From Ramazzottius varieornatus (Eukaryota; Tardigrada; Eutardigrada; Parachela; Ramazzottiidae): a DNA stretch of 64,000 nt. The notes under the pieces were generated by a model that was given only the letters and a program-made list of their open reading frames with translations, ran no database searches and had not been told where the DNA came from. Of this stretch, positions 47,312-57,803 are shown one piece after another. The translations under genes and the position numbers were made by a program. The DNA lies in contig BDGG01000001.1 in assembly GCA_001949185.1 (NCBI GenBank), forward strand, positions 5,381,530 to 5,445,529, read 5' to 3'. Within the stretch, counting starts at the first letter, position 1; every line of letters starts with the position of its first letter.

Positions 47312-47680
47312 CCGGTCTCTACAGCTCCACCTTCGTGTAGGATGCTAGAGTCCACGCTGGGGTCCTTCGCTTACGTGGCTACTGCCTTGACGAAAGATCC
47401 TTTGTTTAGTCCTAACCTGAGCTAGTTGCTGTCAGTAGAAGCCTTTAAATCCTACCTGACAAACATACGTCTTTCTAGATTTAAATGGAGCAAAGAGAAT
47501 ATCGATCCTTTTTTGTTGGTTTAAAACTGGTAGTATTTTATATTGTTTGAAATCACTTTATCCCTGTCTCTTCCGGCTCTCTTGCCAAATATTTCTCAAA
47601 TTCGTCATACGCTTTGCCTGGCTAGCTCTCTGACAATAAAGGTACATATATATGTTCCGGGAAGTTTCACAGATATTGTG

Positions 47681-47703
47681 GAACCTATGCCAACAGAGGG
47701 CAC
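47681..47703 (+). promoter_or_regulatory. Shared upstream element, P5 copy, first half only
   Basis: GAACCTATGCCAACAGAGGG. The GAAGGTCA half is gone: within about 30 bases the sequence passes into the KIVGG exon of the protease, so the deletion starts inside the element. Confidence 0.65.
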
Positions 47704-47730
47704 GAGTTTACAGAGGACACGAGTTTACAG

Positions 47731-49375
47731 CAAAATTGTTGGTGGCGCAGAGGTAGGTTCTGGTCGGGAAGCACAGCTTACCAGATTCAGTGTGCTCACA
47801 AAGCTAGTTGACGGTTTTCTTTAGGCAACCCCGTACAGCTGGCCCTGGCAGGTTTACACGGTCGCAAGTGACGGTGCCGAATTTGAGCATTGCGGAGGAA
47901 GCATTGTACGAAGTTTAACTTAAGAATGGATTCCAGATCATTACCTACCACGATCAAGAGATTTTTTCCTGACTTGCAGGTCGCGCCGCAATGGGTCTTG
48001 ACTGCCGCTCACTGCTGCTGGAGGATAAATCGCGGAATGTGAGTGCAGTGTGGCTCGCTTCTTGGCTGTAGACTCGTGGACGTGTACCATACACGGGAAA
48101 TCCCTGTTTTTAAGCTCTCCGAGCTTTATTGCAGAGTGTGGCAACCTAACCAGATAAGCCTTTATGCTGGAGCTCACATGAAAACCGAAACCGCTGCGCT
48201 TAAAGTGGCAAAGGTTGTCCCGCATCCTGACTTCGGGATCAAATATAACACTGACTTTCGTACACTCCACCACGACCACTGTATGCTGAAGCTGGCACAG
48301 GTGAGTGCCCGAAATGGTCATCGGGGTGGAGCTCAACAGAACTGATGAAAGCGGTTGTTTTTCCACATTACAGCCACTGATTCTCACCGAAAAAGTTCAG
48401 CCAATCTGCTTGGCACAGCGGCCCGAACCGCCACCGAGAACAGACTGCTTTATCACTGGCTGGGGAGTTTTGGTGGCTGGCGACCCCAACTCGTTGGCTC
48501 AGAAGCTGATGGAAGGCAATGTCAAAATCTGGACCGATGAGGAATGTTCAGCCGGCCAACAGCTTGATGGTGTTGGAATGTACTTGATACGTCCCGAAGC
48601 CTTCTGCACATCAGCATCTCCCAAAACAACGTAGGTAAAACTGTCCGTAGGCATTCCGCCACCCCGGACGATTACATCTCAATGTATACGCCCCTCTTCG
48701 GAAAGCGCAAAACTTTGAAATACTCCATGCTACGACGCAGTTTTTGGATTGGTATGTAGGTGTCTGATATTGATTACGCACATCATTTTAGGTGTCAGGG
48801 TGACAGCGGAGGGCCTCTAGTTTGTCGGCTTCCCAATACTGATAACTTCCAATGGCAACTTCTTGGGGTAACTTCCTACGGCAGTGAGTAAGTACCGATC
48901 TGCGATCAACAGCAAAGGATCGTTACAAGATTGTCTTACTTAAAGAAAATGTGGTGCCGGTCCATCGTTCTTCGCCACAGTACGCCGTGGACTAACATTC
49001 ATGGCCAACGTGCTATACAACGAGGCTTATGACGGTTGGAATCCCAACAGAACGATCAGGAAATTCGATCCGTTAGTACAGTATGGAATCGAAGATTACG
49101 CCATCGACATTCCAGTCCACACGGAGATACCTCCTCCGAAGCTGAAGCCGGTCAAGAATGACGCCTCCTGGGTCGCGGACGACAGTTGTTTCCCCACGCC
49201 GCCGCCGCCATCTACAGCAGTTACGAGTGCAGTTGAACCAGCGGACGGCGTGACAACTACGGGTGCAGCTACTTCGGCAGGAACTCCCAACTTTGGCAGC
49301 ACTATCCACTCCGCCAGTTTTCTGATGCTATGTTTTGTTTGGCTCATCTTCAACTTCAGCAGATGTGTATCATAG
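47731..49375 (+). pseudogene. P5: 5'-truncated protease paralogue lacking signal peptide, CUB-like and LDLa exons
   Basis: Exons: a partial exon 4 (47731-47752, KIVGGAE), then 47825-47905, 47980-48038, 48135-48300, 48374-48631, 48792-48890, 48955-49375. The S1 domain is intact with a full triad (TAAHCC, HDHCMLKL, GDSGGP) and base residue Thr. The extension WNPNRTIRKFDP and the hydrophobic tail (SFLMLCFVWLIF) are kept. Everything upstream of KIVGG is missing. The upstream element is followed by a doubled ACGAGTTTACAG string and then the exon. An open frame extends back to 47543, but it has no signal peptide. The deletion lies about 370 bases after the LINE frame. It may be a pseudogene, or a source of a cytosolic or misdirected protease domain if transcribed. 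Confidence 0.8.
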
Positions 49376-49922
49376 CACTCTCCGGTGAAAACTGCTTACG
49401 AAAGGACCTATAGGAACATTAGACGCAGATTTTGATTTCAGTGCTACTAAGTGATAAGGTAAGCCTTTAGCTTACCACGAACAAGCCGAAAGTCATGCCA
49501 TAAACCTCTCGCTGGAGCTAGAGAAATCCCGAAAGCGTGGACTTATTGTCTATCCCAGTAAGACCAGGGGCCACTTCGAAGTCTGTTTCCAGTGCATACA
49601 AAGAAACGAAAACGTTAGCGCTTTAAAGGGAGTTTCTTTGATTTACACTGAAAAGTGTTACAAGAGGCACCGCTACGCTTAAGCATGAAAACAAACGGCT
49701 TGGGAAGCCAGATAAAATAAATGTAAGAGAAATCGTAGAAAAAGGCTCCAGAACCCACGCAGTGCTACGAGATGGCGTTGGATCAAAACTTCGCCTTGCG
49801 ATTGACTGGGTGTTTCCGACGAAACTAGCCCACGGTCTAGCCAAAGTGTTGTGCCTGGGTCGATTTCGTGTTACGCCACGGCAGGCAAGAATGGCCAATC
49901 GACCAGGCATACAGATGACATG
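49376..49922. other. Spacer between P5 and P6
   Basis: No coding signal recognised. It ends at the shared upstream element of P6. Confidence 0.35.
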
Positions 49923-49970
49923 GAAGCCTATGCCAACGGAGGTCACAAGTCTGCATCACTGAAGGTCATT
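49923..49970 (+). promoter_or_regulatory. Shared upstream element, P6 copy
   Basis: GAAGCCTATGCCAACGGAGG, then CACTGAAGGTCATT. It ends about 155 bases before the P6 ATG. CTGTAATATCTTT follows at about 50031. Confidence 0.72.
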
Positions 49971-50124
49971 CTCTTACTCCGTCATTTTGAGAAGCAAATA
50001 GAAAACTTGTGTATGGCGTAAATACAGTCTGTAATATCTTTCTCATGCACACTGTAGTAAATTGTTCTCAGACAGAAAAGTCCATCTCAGCAGATCTTAA
50101 AACGGTGTTCTTCAAGTCCGCCGG

Positions 50125-52952
50125 ATGCGGAAAGCTGATCGTTCCGAAATTGCCATTCGTAGTTTAGTTGGCTGCCTTGTGTGGAGCTGTTTACATCGGA
50201 CTTTTGTCCAAGCTGCAACCATTTGCCCCACGATCGTTGAACTTCAAAATGTGGGAGACTCGAAAGTCATCTCATCGTCATTGACGACGAATGACATAAA
50301 AAGATGGATCGTAAAGGGCAATGGTCATCCAATCGAGATAGTCGTTACACACATGTCTATGGGTCCTTGGAGAATTGAGCCTGACAAATCTATCTTTTTC
50401 GGGTGTTGGAACTCTCCACTCCTAAGAGTCGTCGATGACAGATGTAAGAAGTTTTCGATCCTTATTTCGTACAGCTGATCAGCACCAGATAATGCGATGG
50501 ACTAAGTTGAGATTTCGCAGATTCGCTGTTCCCGCTGATGACTGCTTGTGGTGACACTGGGCGCTTACCCAATACAACATCCTTCAGCGATTTTTTGGTT
50601 AGGTGTAGTTAAGTTTACGCTTTACCTGTAGTACGTTAGTACCTGTCAAGCGGCTTTCCCCCCACAGAACATCAGTCATATCGGGAACTCGGCGTACAAC
50701 ACTAACTTCTCGATGGAGGTGACCGGTAAGTTTGGACTAGACCCGCAACACTTTGGTTTCAAGCAAAAGTGAACCCTATGGCTATCTGAATTCTGCCCTA
50801 CGAGCAGCTGTAACGTGTGGTCAGGACCATTATAAGTGCCCCTCCGATACGAGGCAGTGCATCCCGACAGACAAGATGTGCGATGGCGAACAAGATTGTC
50901 CACAAGGAGAAGATGAGATATGCACGGAAAAGTGCGGAATAGCGGCAGAGGCAAACAAGAAGGAGAAATTTGGTACCAAAATAGTTGGGGGAACAGAGGT
51001 AAGTGCTGAAGAAGGAAGCTCGGTTTATGGTTTTTGAGGGAGACGATGCAGGACGAAGTGTCTCGATTGCTAGGCGGTACCATACAGCTGGCCGTGGCAA
51101 GTTTATATGCTCGCGGACGACGGCAGTTTTCAGACTGGTTGCGGTGGAAGTATTGTAAGTCCTGGTTCCATCGCTTACCCTATTTTGCATAGCACAATTA
51201 CGACCAAGCCTTCTTTTTGATGGAGGTGGCACCGCAGTGGATCTCAACTGCTGCACATTGTTGTTGGACGAGAAACGAAGGCGGCAACCAAATGTGAGTG
51301 TGCTAGCCTTATTCATAGCTGAAAGCACTGAAACACGTACATTACACGCAGGACGAGAAATTATGGTACAGCAAATATTATGGGACAGGCCTTTTCGCTA
51401 CGGCGGTACGGGAGCACGTACACACGCGACCGATTCACAGTAATACACTTTTTCGACACTTTTCTACGGCCAAATTTCCATCTTGCTGTCCTTTCCGCCT
51501 GCCCCATAATTTTTGCTGTACCATAGTATCTCGTCCTGCGTCTACACGCACGCGGGGATAGTTTGGGCCGGTAAAAAGTTTGGGCCGAGCGGAAAAGACG
51601 GCACATTGAGAATTTAACCGTAGAAAATGGTCAAAAAGTGCATGGGTGTGAATTGCACACGGCCGTACGAACTCCCGTTCCGCTGTTTCGGAATCGCTTG
51701 GCCCAAACTATCCCTGCGTACTTGTACTGTAAAAGCAGGCTCTTCACACTGGATACTTACAGGACATGGAGACCAGACAATATTAAGTTGTATGCCGGAG
51801 CCCACATGAAATCTGAGAATGGTCCCATTTCGGTGTTGAAGGTCATTCCGCACCCAGACTTTACTTACTCATACAACACGGACTTTCAGAACCTCAACCA
51901 GGATTTTTGTCTGTTGAAGCTAGCAAAGGTACCAAAACCTATGAAAGACTGGGAGAAAAAAGTGCTGGGTACAGTAGTCCTTTGTCAGCAATGTGACCGC
52001 ATACTTGCGTTACAGCCACTGGATTACACTGATAAGATTGGACCAGTTTGTTTGGCCCAGCGGCCGGATCCTCCGCCAAAAGCGTCCTGCTATGCAACAG
52101 GCTGGGGACGTACAGATCCGAATGATTTCAATGCTCCCGGCAGTCAGAAGCTGATGGAGGTTGATCTTCGCATCAGATCTGACGACGAATGCTCAGCTGC
52201 GGCTCAGTACGAGGGGATTCCATCAAGTATTCATGTCAGCCCCGACACAATCTGCACACTGTCCAGTCCCAGAGCAACGTGAGTAGAAATTTGCTGAGGC
52301 AAGAGCCGGAAGATGGCCACTTCTGAATTCCACAGTCTCCTCACAGATGTCACGGTGACAGCGGGGGACCACTGGTTTGTCGGCTGCCTAGAACTGACCG
52401 CTTTCAATGGCAGCTCGTCGGACTAGCATCTTACGGAGCAGGACAGTGAGTTCGAAGGCTTGATCACTGTTTAACCATGTGGTTGATCTGGCTTTACAAC
52501 CGCAAAATTGTTATGTTCGCAGGAAATGTACGTACGGTCCGAAGTACTTCGCCAAGATCCGCCGCGGGCTAACTTTTATAGCCAATGTGTTGTACAACGA
52601 TTCCTATGACGGTTGGAATCTCAACAGGACGATAAGACGCTTCGATCCGTCAGTGCAGTATGACAGAGGAGACTACATTATTGACATTCCAGCTCATGCA
52701 GACTCAGAACCTTCGTACGAGGTGGAAGGAATCATGTCAAACGCATCTTGGGTCGCCGATGCAAGCTGCTTCTTCACTCCGCCGCCCGTAACAACTTCCA
52801 GTACCGTGAAGCCAGGGGAGGATGTAACACCTGCGGGAACCACCGCGCCCGTCCTCGCACCAAGTGAAGCCCCGAACTTCGCCAGTATTTCCCACTCTCA
52901 CGGTCTCACGTTTCTTTTCTGCGTCTTTCTCATGTGCTATTTTACTTGGTGA
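50125..52952 (+). CDS. P6: CUB-like/LDLa/trypsin-fold serine protease
   Basis: Exons: 50125-50442, 50520-50597, 50669-50726, 50808-50998, 51074-51154, 51226-51294, about 51763-51929, 52016-52279, 52348-52447, 52524-52952. Signal peptide (SLVGCLVWSCLHRTFVQA), CUB-like domain (CPTIVELQNVGDS), LDLa (CGQDHYKCPSD), activation site KIVGG. The triad is complete (STAAHCC, QDFCLLKL, GDSGGP). Ala occupies the Asp189 position (PRATCHGDSGG), consistent with a preference other than Lys/Arg. Extension [16 protein letters not shown]; tail LTFLFCVFLMCYF. Intron 6 is expanded to about 470 bases by two abutting fold-back elements; the same intron in P3 and P5 is under 100 bases. No frame conflict was seen, so this is probably a working gene. 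Confidence 0.92.
51343..51548. mobile_element. Fold-back element, conserved-core family, P6 intron 6, first copy
   Basis: Arms ACACGCAGGACGAGAAATTA and ATCTCGTCCTGCGTCTACAC, then GGTACAGCAAATATTATGGG paired with its inverse. The core CGATTCACAGTAATACACTT is shared with other copies. Confidence 0.85.
51542..51726. mobile_element. Fold-back element, conserved-core family, P6 intron 6, second copy, opposite orientation
   Basis: It begins where the first copy ends. Arms GGGGATAGTTTGGGCC and GGCCCAAACTATCCC. The core reads in reverse (GACGGCACATTGAGAATTTA...CGTAGAAAATGG) relative to the first copy. Confidence 0.8.
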
Positions 52953-53137
52953 ACACGCTCTGGTTAAGTTAGACCTGTTGTTTCGCGCACGCGGCCTTGT
53001 AACAGTCACTGGGAGTCTCTTTCCGAAGTTTGATGGGAGATTATGTCTTTGAATTTTGTGCCCTGCTCAGTTTCAATCTCGAAGTCCTGATGAAACTTCG
53101 AAGTTGTACTTCATGCAGGACACGGGTACAGTAAAAT

Positions 53138-53191
53138 CTAGCTATGCCAACGGAAGAAGATTTTTGTTGTAGTCCACGAGAAGGTCACCTC
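53138..53191 (+). promoter_or_regulatory. Shared upstream element, P7 copy
   Basis: TAGCTATGCCAACGGAAG, then ACGAGAAGGTCACCT. TTTTGTAGTATTTGG follows at about 53258. The element ends about 147 bases before the chosen ATG at 53338. Confidence 0.68.
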
Positions 53192-53337
53192 GTACATTAT
53201 AGAAAATCTGAAGTAAATGTGGCACAAGAGAGTGCTGGATCAATTCCACCAACTTTGATTTTGTAGTATTTGGCCGTATTCACAGCAGTTAGCACTGTAA
53301 CTCGTAGGAACGTCATGTGCATCGTTGCGGTATTAAT

Positions 53338-55942
53338 ATGGTAACTGACCTGAGTCGATGGAAGCCAAATCCCCCACCGTGGGTGCTGCCAGTAGTCTGT
53401 CAGATCATGTTCTACCTACTACCTGTCCAAGCAGATTCAGATTGTTTCACAACGATTCGACTGAAGAAACTTGGAGATTCGGAAATCATTACTTCGGCCT
53501 TATCTATCAACAGAGTCAGAAGATGGAATGTGCATGGGAACGGGCATCCCATCCGGATAAAGGTACTGAGGCTCGACATGGGCGTGTCTCACTCATTGAA
53601 CGGTTTTGGGGAGTTGTGTGATCAGAAATATGGCGCACCTCGGGCTGAAAATCTCCGACAACAAATGCAAGTGCATAACTGTACACGTAAGCGCACGCAA
53701 AGAATGTTCGGGCCAGTAAAAAGCTTTGGTCAGACGGAGAAGGCGGAAAATTGAAATTCAACCGTAGAAGATTGTTAAAACGTGCAGTGGAGTGAATTAC
53801 ACACGAACGTACGTTTTTCCGTTCCGCTGCTTCGGAATCGCCCGGCCCCAACTTTTTGCTGGCCCGAACTTTCTTTTTGTGCGTGTGCCGCAAAACTTTC
53901 AACGGCGCAGCATTTTGAATTACGTAGATTGACTTTGCAGATCCGAAGTTCCCACTGTTGGTGGCATGTGGCAAGTCTACGTCAGGCGTCATATCCTACG
54001 GCGACCTTCTGGTAAGCGCCCAGTCGTTACGTGGTGTTTGGTTGTTCGTTCGATAGTCGTTCATTTGATATGCCGGTGTGTACTTTGTCCGGAAGAACAT
54101 CACCCATATCGGAAGCGCCGAAGCAAGTTCTTTCGAATTGCAAGTGATCTGTAAGTACTACACGGCTCAGTAGTATTGGTACCACACGGCTAAGTTAAGG
54201 GTAAGACCACTTAGCATAAAGTACGAGCTGCATGATGTACAGCGGTGGAATGTGGCCAGGAGGATTACTATTGTGCTTCCAACCATTCAATCTGCATACC
54301 ACAGACGAAGATGTGTGATGACAGAAGAGACTGTCCAAAAGACGAGGACGAGATATGCACAGAAGACTGCGGCATTGCTGGTCCTCTTCACAACAAGAAA
54401 ACGTTTGACGGAAAGATCACAGGACGGACAGAGGTAATATCCACGGTTCAACAGAACAAAAACCTACTGCGGCTACTCTTAGGAGTAAATTGGATACTAC
54501 GTACTTTTGGTTGCAGTCCGCCGTGCACAGTTGGCCTTGGCAGATTTTCATGAGAAGGATCTTTACATCTCGAAATCTAAACCTGGAAAGTACATGCGGC
54601 GGAAGTGTTGTAAGCCATCAAGTTCTCGATCGACCTCACTTAGAATAAAACTAGAAAGGACATGTTGGCTATATATAGAACCTGCAGGTGGCGCCACAGT
54701 GGATTTTGATTGCCGCACACTGTTGTTTTACTGACAACGACGATGGTGGCGAGAGGTAAGAGCATGGTGGTGGATCCAAAAACGGCACGAAAGTCGCAGT
54801 TCGCAGACCGAACTTTTTATTGACTGACGGTATTTGGTTTCAGCGTGGCTACTCCAGAAAGCGTCACGGTCGGGGTTGGGATGCACAATCGGAGGAAGGG
54901 TTACGCCATCGTATCCGATGTTGTTAGAGAAATAGACAAAGTTTTTGTTCACCCAGCCTACCGATCGGTGTACAACAGCGAATTCGTGGGACCCGATAAA
55001 GACTTCTGCCTCCTGAAACTAAAAGAGGTTTTCACTTGACTACTACCAACAGTTATCGCTCAGTTTCCATTATAACTTCCTTTCCAGCCACTGGAGTACA
55101 ACAAGAAAATCAGTCCAGTCTGCTTAGCGCAGATGCCAGAACCGCCAATAGGCACATCATGTTACACGACGGGTTGGGGAGACATAGGAGAAAAGACCTC
55201 TGGAAATGACACAAGGGATTACAGCAATACCGTGCTGATGGAGGCTGACGTCAAGATACGCTCAACCGATCACTGTACCAGCGCGATGGTCAACCGTGGA
55301 ACACCGGCATACTTAAGCCCCGAGTCGATCTGCATATTGCAGGATGACAAAGGAACGTAAGTACCACAGCCTGCAACAAACTTGGCTCACTTCTGTACAG
55401 TACTGCGACAAAACTATTGTATCCTGTAAACAGGTGTGGTGGTGACAGTGGAGGACCGTTGGTTTGTCGCCTTCCCAACTCGACTCATATGAAGTGGCAG
55501 TTGGTTATTGGGATGACATCCTACGGAAGGTGTGCATTAGCGTTCGCTCATTTTGAAGAGTGTCTTTTGAAAACTTGAGAAACCTTGTTTATTCGGTAGG
55601 TACTGTGCCGTCACGCCATCAGTCTATTCGCGTACCCGACGGGGTTTAGGTTTCATTGCGGACACGTTGTACGCGGAAAACTACGACGGCTGGTTTACGG
55701 ATAGAAACGTCCGACCTTACGACACTTCGCGCACTTACGGTCCAAAAGACTTCAAAATTGACGTTCCGGCTGGTCCACCAGATCCACCAGAACCGGTGGC
55801 TGTGGATACCAATGGCTGGATAACAGGAGACCAATGTACCTCGATGGACTACACCCAGTCATCGCCGGTTTCCATTTCGACAAATCAGCTGCTCGGTTTA
55901 GTACTTACAATATCTCGGTTACTGCATGCAGTCTATTTATAA
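53338..55942 (+). CDS. P7: divergent CUB-like/LDLa/trypsin-fold serine protease with a frame conflict in exon 1
   Basis: Exons: 53338-53661, 53941-54012, 54095-54150, 54243-54433, 54518-54607, 54689-54755, 54843-55027, 55087-55357, 55434-55529, 55599-55942. The ATG at 53338 precedes a signal peptide (VLPVVCQIMFYLLPVQA). In exon 1 the frame that starts the protein is not the one that ends in LKISDNK at the splice site; a one-base shift is needed between about 53600 and 53640. The intron 1 donor is GC (T|GCAAGT), as in P8. The activation site reads KITGR in place of KIVGG. The triad is present (IAAHCC, KDFCLLKL, GDSGGP) and the base residue is Gly. LDLa is present (CGQEDYYCASN). A conserved-core fold-back element lies in intron 1. 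Either a sequencing slip or an early pseudogene. Confidence 0.8.
53681..53888. mobile_element. Fold-back element, conserved-core family, in P7 intron 1
   Basis: Arms CGCACGCAAAGAATGTTCGG and GAACTTTCTTTTTGTGCGTG, with GGGCCAGTAAAAAG paired to CTTTTTGCTGGCCC-like text. The core (ATTCAACCGTAGAAGATTGT) is in the reverse orientation. Confidence 0.8.
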
Positions 55943-57585
55943 TTTTTTTACACTCTAAATGACCGAAAGGGGATGTGAATTCATTACGCTGTAAGTAGCT
56001 TGTTTACTAACTGCAACAATAGGAAGTTGATTGTCTGTACGGATGTGACGTGTGATGTTACTGATGCAACTGCCTTTATTGGCTCCGACACGCAAAGCTT
56101 CCGATAAGTTTGTTGAGGACATTTCATCAACGACGTCAGATTGGGCAATGGCCGAAAGTCCCGAAAAGCTTTCGAAAGCAAATCATACATTATAAAAATG
56201 TAAGTTTCTCATCTTCTTCAACCGTCAGTCAGGTTTGGTCCTACCCACACTGTTTGTCTCAGTTCTTCTCTTTTCGTACTACACTGTAGTAGTCGAGAGA
56301 AAACCATGAAGGTTGGCCGTTTCAAGTCGATAGGTGGCGCACTGTACCATCAATTCCGGAATTTCGGGTAATCGAGAAGGTGGTGATTGGTCCTATTTGG
56401 CGACGCCCTGGTTTTGACCAGTTAGAAAAAGGTGAAAGTGAGTTTCCTTCCTGGTATTCTGAAAGCTCGAAATCGCGTGATGCTCAAGGCGTCAACTTGT
56501 GAGAAGAATCAGCCTGATAGTACGGTTAACGCGGAGGCCAGTAGAGCACCATGCCGCCCACCCGAATCATGTAGACGAGTTTCGGGATATCATTAGCTAC
56601 GTGGAGTCAGCTACGGAGGACTCGTTTCGCGAAGCTCAACTCTTCACTTGAAGGTTTCACTCAACACAGTCAAGGTTCCACGTCCACTCCGAGCACAAAG
56701 CCCACTCTACGATATCCTACAGGCGGGATGAGATTCTTCGCCAAACGCATGGCTGGGGTTACAATGAAAAACAGTGTTCGTGTGTACCTCGAAAAGTACG
56801 TATAATTAACTTGTTGAGCATTACGGGATGATCGCTATAAGTTGGACGGATTCTAGAAATTCGTGGCAAAATCGCTTCCACCTTTTAACTTTCAAACTTC
56901 AGCTCATTCAATAGATAACGTCTCCATCTTCTATTCTTGTGACGGTCCGCGATCCCTTCAAAAAGAAGATCGTGTGATTTTTTTAGCGCATTGACTCGGT
57001 GCACGGTCTGTCACGGTTTTTTCTACGTGCACGGGCTGGTACACTGCCTTTGACTCCAGGCACCACCTTTGACCACTGCCTTCCGCATACTCACGAAACA
57101 TCCGTGCGAAAAAGCCAAATACAGAGGTGTTTGAGATTGGAACACTAGAGCAAATTAAGTTCGTTGCACCGAAATGGTGGCCTTTGCCAGCCCTAGACGG
57201 ACCAACGCAACGGAAGACGCGTGGCACCAAGATCTAGCTTTTTGATAGTTTCATATGACACCATAATCGAACAACGTCTTAACAGTAACTGAACCAACAA
57301 ACGCCGTTCCGAAACCCTTCAACTCTTCAGGTCTTCTCCAGGTTGTGCAAGTACACCCCGTTCACGCCACATCGCTACCATCTGGCATTTCGACGTGGAT
57401 TGAAAAAGGAACAGACAGCTCTAACACGCTGAGGAACGGAGAAACCAAAAAATAGTTCAAAAAATACTCGAAACATTTTGCTTACCCCCTGAAACAGCTG
57501 TAATATTATGGCTCACTGACCCACCTATGTGCATAATCAAAGATGCAGGAAACCCAGAAATGCATGCTTTGTGTAAACTAGTCGA
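55943..57585. other. Spacer between P7 and P8
   Basis: The longest spacer inside the array apart from the LINE region. No coding exon chain or clear repeat pair was recognised, and frames at 56958-57230 look like chance. Confidence 0.35.
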
Positions 57586-57630
57586 TTCTATGTCAACAAG
57601 TTTAGATCAGACTTCCTGTAGAGGTCATCT
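57586..57630 (+). promoter_or_regulatory. Shared upstream element, P8 copy
   Basis: TTCTATGTCAACAAG, then CTGTAGAGGTCATCT: the most diverged copy, with both parts still recognisable. It ends about 175 bases before the P8 ATG. CTGTAATACATCC follows at 57718. Confidence 0.6.
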
Positions 57631-57803
57631 GTGCGGACATCTTAACACTGTACTCCAAATAAGGTATCTGGTTTGCTTGATAGTTCGTCGCACAGCTAAT
57701 CACGGTTGAACAGTATCCTGTAATACATCCTAGAAATACTGCTAAGCTTTTATTGGAGTACTTCTGTATGTTCGTTTTATTTATTGGCGTTTCTTCGTCC
57801 TGA

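Noticed and set aside
51638..51762. Frame running into P6 exon 7 from the left (MHGCELHTAVRTPVP...)
   Set aside because: It is fold-back element sequence in the intron; the TTACAG acceptor near 51762 sets the exon start.
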